Source: an uncultured Lewinella sp. (GTDB taxonomy: Bacteria; Bacteroidota; Bacteroidia; Chitinophagales; Saprospiraceae). From it: a DNA stretch of 47,247 nt. The notes under the pieces are model-generated. The model worked only from the letters and a program-made list of their open reading frames with translations, made no database searches and had not been told where the DNA came from. The position numbers and the translations under genes are program-made. Within the stretch, counting starts at the first letter, position 1; each line of letters opens with the position of its first letter. Location: positions 1-47,247 of the forward strand of contig CAJXPD010000046.1 of the NCBI GenBank assembly GCA_913057785.1, written 5' to 3'. Of the stretch, positions 43,203 to 47,247 are shown one piece after another.

Positions 43203-44420
43203 ATGCGAGTCATAATCATCGGTGGTGGGGCAGCAGGATTCTTCGCTGCAATAAGATGTGCGGAATTAAATCCTACTGCAAAGGTCACCATATTGGAAAG
43301 AGGAAAGGATGTTTTGGGTAAAGTAAAAATATCCGGTGGGGGTCGTTGCAATGTAACCCACGCCTGCTACATACCTCGGGAGCTCATCAAATATTACCCT
43401 AGAGGGTCTAAAGAATTGCTCGGGCCGTTTAATCGCTTCGCCTGCGGAGATACACAGGGCTGGTTTGAAGATCGAGGAGTTCCGTTGAAAACAGAGGATG
43501 ATGGTCGAATATTTCCCGTCAGTGATCGCTCCTCTTCTATTATGAATTGCTTGATCGATGCTACCCATTCCTTGGGGATAAAGGTCCTGACCCAAAAAAA
43601 TGTGACAGATCTAGTTCCTCCTCCTACGCCCGATAAATCGTGGCGGGTTGTATGTCAAAAGGGTGAAATCTTCGAGGCGGATAAATTGATGATCGCATCG
43701 GGCAGCAATCATCGCATTTGGAATCTCTTGGGAGAGCTAGGACACGAAATTGTGCCCCCTGCCCCTTCCCTATTCACCTTCAACATTAAAGACAGCAGAA
43801 TTCAAGGTTTACCGGGCGTATCGGTGCCACTGGCGGAGATTAACCTTCCCAGTTTGAAACTCAAAACGGATGGCCCACTCTTAATCACACATTGGGGACT
43901 AAGCGGACCGGCCATCCTCAAACTATCGGCCTGGGGAGCTAGAGCTCTGGCCGACTGCAAATATGAGTTTGAGATCTTGGTGAATTGGATTGCCGAAGAC
44001 CTAGAAACAACGCTCTCTACACTCAAGGACTATAAACAATCGCAAAGCAAGAAGAAATTATTTAAGACCACAGCCTTTGGTTTACCTAGTAGATTATGGC
44101 AATCCCTTTTAAAAGCAAGTGACATTTCAGTCGACACCAATTGGGCAGACCTCAACAAAAAACAACTCCAAAAGCTTGGCCGTCAGCTTACCGCCGCCAG
44201 CTTTCAGGTTAAGGGTAAGAGTACTAACAAAGAGGAGTTTGTCACAGCGGGTGGGATACAACTCAAGGAGATCAATTTTAAGACCTTTAGCAGTAAGGTG
44301 TTACCGAATCTCCACATGGCTGGAGAAGTCCTAAATATTGATGCCTTGACTGGCGGATTCAACTTCCAGGCTGCATGGACTGGTGGCTGGATTGCCGGCG
44401 AATCCATGGCCTTGGATTAG
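43203..44420 (+). CDS. HI0933/YhiN-type FAD-dependent flavoprotein
   Basis: 405 residues, the family's normal length. The N-terminal dinucleotide motif is IIGGGAAGFFAAIRCAE (residues 4-20), followed by LERGKDVLGKVKISGGGRCNVTHA, the stretch that defines the HI0933-like (BaiN/YhiN) group, and PAPSLFTFNIKD, THWGLSGPAILKLSAWGAR, EFVTAGGIQLKEIN and DALTGGFNFQAAWTGGWIAG for the second FAD contact. Proposed to be a cytoplasmic NAD(P)H-dependent oxidoreductase; the physiological substrate in non-gut bacteria is not known. It converges with the pseudouridine synthase gene 4 bases away, with no hairpin between. Confidence 0.93.
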   Translation: MRVIIIGGGAAGFFAAIRCAELNPTAKVTILERGKDVLGKVKISGGGRCNVTHACYIPRELIKYYPRGSKELLGPFNRFACGDTQGWFEDRGVPLKTEDDGRIFPVSDRSSSIMNCLIDATHSLGIKVLTQKNVTDLVPPPTPDKSWRVVCQKGEIFEADKLMIASGSNHRIWNLLGELGHEIVPPAPSLFTFNIKDSRIQGLPGVSVPLAEINLPSLKLKTDGPLLITHWGLSGPAILKLSAWGARALADCKYEFEILVNWIAEDLETTLSTLKDYKQSQSKKKLFKTTAFGLPSRLWQSLLKASDISVDTNWADLNKKQLQKLGRQLTAASFQVKGKSTNKEEFVTAGGIQLKEINFKTFSSKVLPNLHMAGEVLNIDALTGGFNFQAAWTGGWIAGESMALD

Positions 44421-44424
44421 TTTT

Positions 44425-45123
44425 CTAAGTGAGATCAAATAAGTTCCAGATAGACTCGTCAGGCGGCTCTGCTGTAATGACAACGGGCTCCTTTTTAACC
44501 GGATGAACAAAACTCATCTCACGACAGTGCAAGTGAATAGAACCATCCACATTAGGAGAAGGATGTCCATATTTCACATCACCACGGATCGGGCATCCAA
44601 TACGAGATAATTGAACTCTAATCTGATGAGGGCGTCCTGTCAAAGGATGTACTTCCAGCAGATGATGCCCGGCCAAGCCGGCTTTCAAGGCATAGGTCAA
44701 CTCCGACTTTTTAGCATTCTTATTGCGGTTACTTGGACGATCAAAGGCTTTCGCTTTATTGATGTTCGTATCCTTAATAAGATAATGTGTCAAATGCCCT
44801 TCCAGTGGATTGGGGCGAGTATCAGTAATCGCCCAATAGGTCTTCTGAATGGCCTTTTCTTGGAACAGCTTATTCATCCTGGTCAGGGCCTTGCTCGTCC
44901 GTGCAAATACCACGACGCCACTTACGGGACGATCTAGCCGGTGAATGGTACCAAGAAACACCGCACCAGGTTTAGCATAGCGGTCCTTGATATATGCCTT
45001 AACTGCTTCACTAATCGGCATGTCGCCGGTAATATCCCCTTGAACCAGCCAGCCTGCCGGCTTGTTAACAGCAATAAGATGATTATCTTCGTAGATTACC
45101 TGAAGGTCTACCATAATTTCCAT
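44425..45123 (-). CDS. RluA family pseudouridine synthase
   Basis: 232 residues. The catalytic Asp is D64 in GTIHRLDRPVSGVVVFARTS. Other family blocks: IYEDNHLIAVNKPAGWLVQGD at the N-terminus, FQEKAIQKTYWAI, HHLLEVHPLTGRPHQIRVQLSRIGCPIRGDVKYG and HCREMSFVHP. The protein lacks the S4 domain found in RluC/RluD, so it resembles RluA/TruC-like short forms; whether it acts on rRNA or tRNA is unclear. The ATG at 45121-45123 is 15 bases from the divergent mqnD start; an ATG at 45114 is an alternative. A TAGTTTTG box on the minus strand precedes it. Confidence 0.93.
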   Translation of the reverse strand: MEIMVDLQVIYEDNHLIAVNKPAGWLVQGDITGDMPISEAVKAYIKDRYAKPGAVFLGTIHRLDRPVSGVVVFARTSKALTRMNKLFQEKAIQKTYWAITDTRPNPLEGHLTHYLIKDTNINKAKAFDRPSNRNKNAKKSELTYALKAGLAGHHLLEVHPLTGRPHQIRVQLSRIGCPIRGDVKYGHPSPNVDGSIHLHCREMSFVHPVKKEPVVITAEPPDESIWNLFDLT

Positions 45124-45131
45124 TTAAACCG

Positions 45132-45139
45132 CAAAACTA
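45132..45139 (-). promoter_or_regulatory. Candidate -7 box of the RluA-type gene
   Basis: The minus strand reads TAGTTTTG, matching TAnnTTTG, 8 bases before the ATG; this box lies in the 15-base gap between two divergent starts. No -33 TTG at the usual spacing is seen, so chance is possible. Confidence 0.35.
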
Positions 45140-45987
45140 TGAAATTATCTCTTGGGTTTTCACCCTGCCCAAACGACACTTTCATTTTTGATGCCATGAT
45201 ACATGGTAAGATTGATACAGAGGGGCTTGAATTTGAAGTGATTCTGGGCGATGTTGAAGAACTCAACCAAAGGGCATTTCGTGGAGATTTAGACATTACC
45301 AAACTCAGTTTTCATGCTTTTGCTCACCTGACAGCTACCTATTGCCTATTAGATGCAGGCAGTGCACTAGGTAGAAACTGCGGGCCATTGTTGATTGCCA
45401 AAACACCAAAAAGCGCCGAAGAAATCGAGGCTGGCAAGATCGCAATACCAGGTAAATACACCACCGCCAATTTCTTGCTCAATCTTGCTTTTCCAAAGGC
45501 ACAACATAAGGAGGAGGTTCTATTTTCTGAAATCGAAGGAGCCGTAATGCATGATAAAGTGGATGCTGGTCTTATTATCCACGAAAATCGGTTTACCTAT
45601 CAGGACAAAGGTCTCGTTAAATTGATGGATCTAGGAGAATATTGGGAGTCTACCACCGGTATGCCTATTCCACTGGGAGGCATCGTGGCGAATCGACAAT
45701 TAGAGCCCCAAATTCTTGAAACCGTAAATCGTGTACTTCAGCGTAGCGTTGAATATGCCTTTGCGAATCCTAAATCGGCCCTACCCTATATTAGACAGCA
45801 TGCGCAGGAGATGGAAGAGGAAGTTATGTATGCTCATATCAACCTCTATGTCAATGAGTTTAGCCGCAACCTTGGCAAAGAAGGAAAGGCTGCGGTCCAA
45901 TATTTATTTGATAAAGCAGTTCAACTGGGACAGATTCCGGTTTTGGAATCTTCCGTCTTTCTACATCCTTTTGAAGAGGTGCAATAA
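45139..45987 (+). CDS. mqnD: 1,4-dihydroxy-6-naphthoate synthase
   Basis: 282 residues from the ATG at 45139. The frame is open upstream to 44941 but that lies in the antisense of the RluA-type gene; the protein family begins at KLSLGFSPCPNDTFIFDAM. Further blocks: IHGKIDTEGLEFEVILGDVEELN, LDITKLSFHAF, LGRNCGPLLIA, IAIPGKYTTANFLL, VDAGLIIHENRFTYQDKGL and GMPIPLGGIVANR. MqnD is the periplasmic-binding-protein-fold enzyme that opens cyclic de-hypoxanthine futalosine to 1,4-dihydroxy-6-naphthoate in the futalosine route to menaquinone. So this organism probably uses the futalosine pathway; mqnA/B/C are not in the window. Confidence 0.95.
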   Translation: MKLSLGFSPCPNDTFIFDAMIHGKIDTEGLEFEVILGDVEELNQRAFRGDLDITKLSFHAFAHLTATYCLLDAGSALGRNCGPLLIAKTPKSAEEIEAGKIAIPGKYTTANFLLNLAFPKAQHKEEVLFSEIEGAVMHDKVDAGLIIHENRFTYQDKGLVKLMDLGEYWESTTGMPIPLGGIVANRQLEPQILETVNRVLQRSVEYAFANPKSALPYIRQHAQEMEEEVMYAHINLYVNEFSRNLGKEGKAAVQYLFDKAVQLGQIPVLESSVFLHPFEEVQ

Positions 45988-46027
45988 AGCAAATTTTGAC
46001 AGCGCTTCAATTATTGAAAGTCTTTGC

Positions 46028-46035
46028 TATTTTTG
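46028..46035 (+). promoter_or_regulatory. Candidate -7 box of the alanine dehydrogenase gene
   Basis: TATTTTTG matches TAnnTTTG, 41 bases before the ATG at 46077. The nearest TTG triplets (46014 and 45996) are not at the standard distance, so only the -7 box supports this promoter. Confidence 0.45.
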
Positions 46036-46076
46036 CGGCGCTAATACCAAATTCCTAACCACTTTAACCAAACATC

Positions 46077-47189
46077 ATGATCATTGGTGTACCCAAGGAA
46101 ATTAAAAACAACGAAAACCGGGTAGCCCTTACCCCGGCCGGTGCGCTGGAACTCAGCAAGCACAATCATACGGTCTACGTACAATCAACAGCTGGGGATG
46201 GCAGCGGTTTCAGCGACGATGAGTATCGTCAGGCCGGAGCTCAAATCCTAGATACGATTGAAGCGGTTTATGAAATTGCTGAGATGATTATCAAGGTGAA
46301 AGAGCCTATCGCATCGGAATACAACTTGATCAAAGAAAATCAACTCGTCTTCACCTACTTTCATTTCGCCTCCCATCAGCCTTTGACCGAAGCTATGATC
46401 AAGAGTAAGGCGATCTGCTTAGCCTATGAGACCGTAGAGTTAGCAGATAGAAGCTTGCCTCTACTGGTTCCTATGTCGGAGGTGGCAGGTAGAATGGCCG
46501 TTCAAGAGGGAGCCAAATACCTGGAGAAGCCGATGAAAGGTAGAGGAGTTCTTTTGGGAGGTGTCCCAGGCGTGCCACCAGCCAAAGTCCTGGTATTGGG
46601 TGGAGGTATCGTCGGAACACAATCCGCGAAGATGGCTGCTGGTTTGGGCGCTCAGGTTACGATTCTCGACATCAACCTGGCGAGACTGCGATACTTGGCA
46701 GACGTAATGCCTGCCAATGTAAATACCGTCTACTCTAATGAATACAATATTCGTTCCTTGATCAAGGATCATGATTTAATCGTAGGAGCGGTATTGATCC
46801 CTGGCGCTAAGGCTCCAAACTTGATCACCCGCGATATGCTAAAGGAAATGCGCCCAGGAACTGTGCTAGTGGATGTAGCTGTGGATCAAGGTGGTTGTAT
46901 TGAAACCTGCACCCCTACTACACACGAGGATCCAACTTTCGTGATCGATGATGTAGTGCACTATTGTGTAGCGAACATGCCAGGGGCAGTTCCCTATACA
47001 TCGACTATCGCCTTGACCAATGCTACCTTGCCTTATGCTCTACAGTTGGCTAATAAAGGATGGGAGCAAGCTTGCCGTGACAATGTTCCTTTACGAAAAG
47101 GATTAAACGTGATTAAAGGAGATGTGGTATATAAAGGAGTAGCAGATGCGTTCGACTTACCATTAGTGGATGTGGATACCTTCTTATAG
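46077..47189 (+). CDS. ald: Alanine dehydrogenase
   Basis: 370 residues, the family's exact usual length. Catalytic and binding residues occupy their known positions: R15 (NNENRVALTP), K75 (IIKVKEP) and H96 (YFHFASH). The NAD-binding Rossmann motif is VLVLGGGIVGTQSAKMAAGLGAQ with D in TILDIN (about 196-198); DVAVDQGGCIET and YTSTIALTNATLPY follow. It catalyses reversible NAD-dependent deamination of L-alanine to pyruvate and ammonia. It stands alone, with its own promoter-like box and a hairpin downstream at the right edge of the window. Confidence 0.96.
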   Translation: MIIGVPKEIKNNENRVALTPAGALELSKHNHTVYVQSTAGDGSGFSDDEYRQAGAQILDTIEAVYEIAEMIIKVKEPIASEYNLIKENQLVFTYFHFASHQPLTEAMIKSKAICLAYETVELADRSLPLLVPMSEVAGRMAVQEGAKYLEKPMKGRGVLLGGVPGVPPAKVLVLGGGIVGTQSAKMAAGLGAQVTILDINLARLRYLADVMPANVNTVYSNEYNIRSLIKDHDLIVGAVLIPGAKAPNLITRDMLKEMRPGTVLVDVAVDQGGCIETCTPTTHEDPTFVIDDVVHYCVANMPGAVPYTSTIALTNATLPYALQLANKGWEQACRDNVPLRKGLNVIKGDVVYKGVADAFDLPLVDVDTFL

Positions 47190-47226
47190 ACAGCAGTTCT
47201 ACTTCTGATCTGCATACAATAAAAAA

Positions 47227-47247
47227 GTCGCCAGGCATGCCTGGCGA
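47227..47247. terminator. Rho-independent terminator at the right edge (cut)
   Basis: Six A residues (47221-47226) and G, then TCGCCAGG (47228-47235), loop CATG, CCTGGCGA (47240-47247). The expected T run would lie beyond the window. The A run on the left suggests that it also works in the reverse direction. Confidence 0.75.

Noticed and set aside
44941..45138. 66-residue extension of MqnD upstream
   Set aside because: It is antisense to the RluA-type gene and the MqnD family begins at the ATG at 45139.
45731..46105. 124-residue plus-strand frame spanning the end of mqnD and the start of ald
   Set aside because: Overlaps two well supported genes in another frame and covers the promoter box of ald.
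1..47247. CRISPR arrays, tRNA or rRNA genes, insertion sequences, prophage genes
   Set aside because: No regular spaced repeats, no cloverleaf-like or rRNA-like sequence and no transposase or integrase-like protein were found on reading the window.

Overview
The window looks like chromosomal DNA of a Bacteroidota bacterium, most likely of the Saprospiria (Lewinella-like) group. Support: two proteins end in type IX secretion (T9SS) type A sorting domains; there is a PorE-like OmpA protein; promoter-like boxes fit the Bacteroidota -7 consensus TAnnTTTG; Shine-Dalgarno sequences are weak; and the families (DUF1800/DUF1501 pair, WbqC, BlaI/BlaR1-M56, Omp28-like thioredoxin) are common there. The lineage is inferred from gene content, not from a marker gene. 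I see no rRNA, tRNA, CRISPR array, transposase or phage gene, and no clear pseudogene.

Region 1 (1-13.7 kb) is an exopolysaccharide locus. A minus-strand run of ten genes, several overlapping or nearly abutting, reads from about 10.67 kb to the left edge: acyltransferase, half-length TolC-like protein, Wzc-like co-polymerase with a degraded kinase domain, GT4 glycosyltransferase, O-antigen ligase/polymerase, processive GT2, a previously hidden 35-residue membrane peptide, Wzx-type flippase, methyltransferase and a GT2 cut by the edge. Divergent from it are a stand-alone response regulator and an initiating sugar transferase carrying a pseudo-receiver domain, followed by a convergent GT2. The divergent intergenic space holds a large nested dyad.

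Region 2 (13.8-22.5 kb) is a plus-strand series: GT-C membrane protein with a beta-rich tail, WbqC-like protein, dynamin-like GTPase, agmatinase/arginase family enzyme, gamma-glutamylcyclotransferase-like protein, a YyaL-type thioredoxin-domain lipoprotein and an outer-membrane beta-barrel-like protein. Several genes overlap, so co-transcription is likely.

Region 3 (22.5-29.9 kb) has a small lipoprotein, a maltose phosphorylase plus beta-phosphoglucomutase operon (maltose to glucose plus glucose 6-phosphate), a 370-bp AT-rich gap with a 22-bp tandem repeat, and a DUF1800/DUF1501 secreted pair ending at a strong bidirectional terminator.

Region 4 (29.9-37.7 kb) has a minus operon of aspartate kinase, tilS, an Omp28-like T9SS thioredoxin protein and an HsdR-N-like nuclease-fold protein, then a DUF4345 membrane protein, a divergent AraC regulator and a secreted amidase.

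Region 5 (37.7-47.2 kb) has a BlaI/BlaR1-like pair with two candidate operator dyads, a PorE-like OmpA protein, a HI0933-type flavoprotein, an RluA pseudouridine synthase, MqnD of the futalosine menaquinone pathway and alanine dehydrogenase, ending in a hairpin at the right edge.
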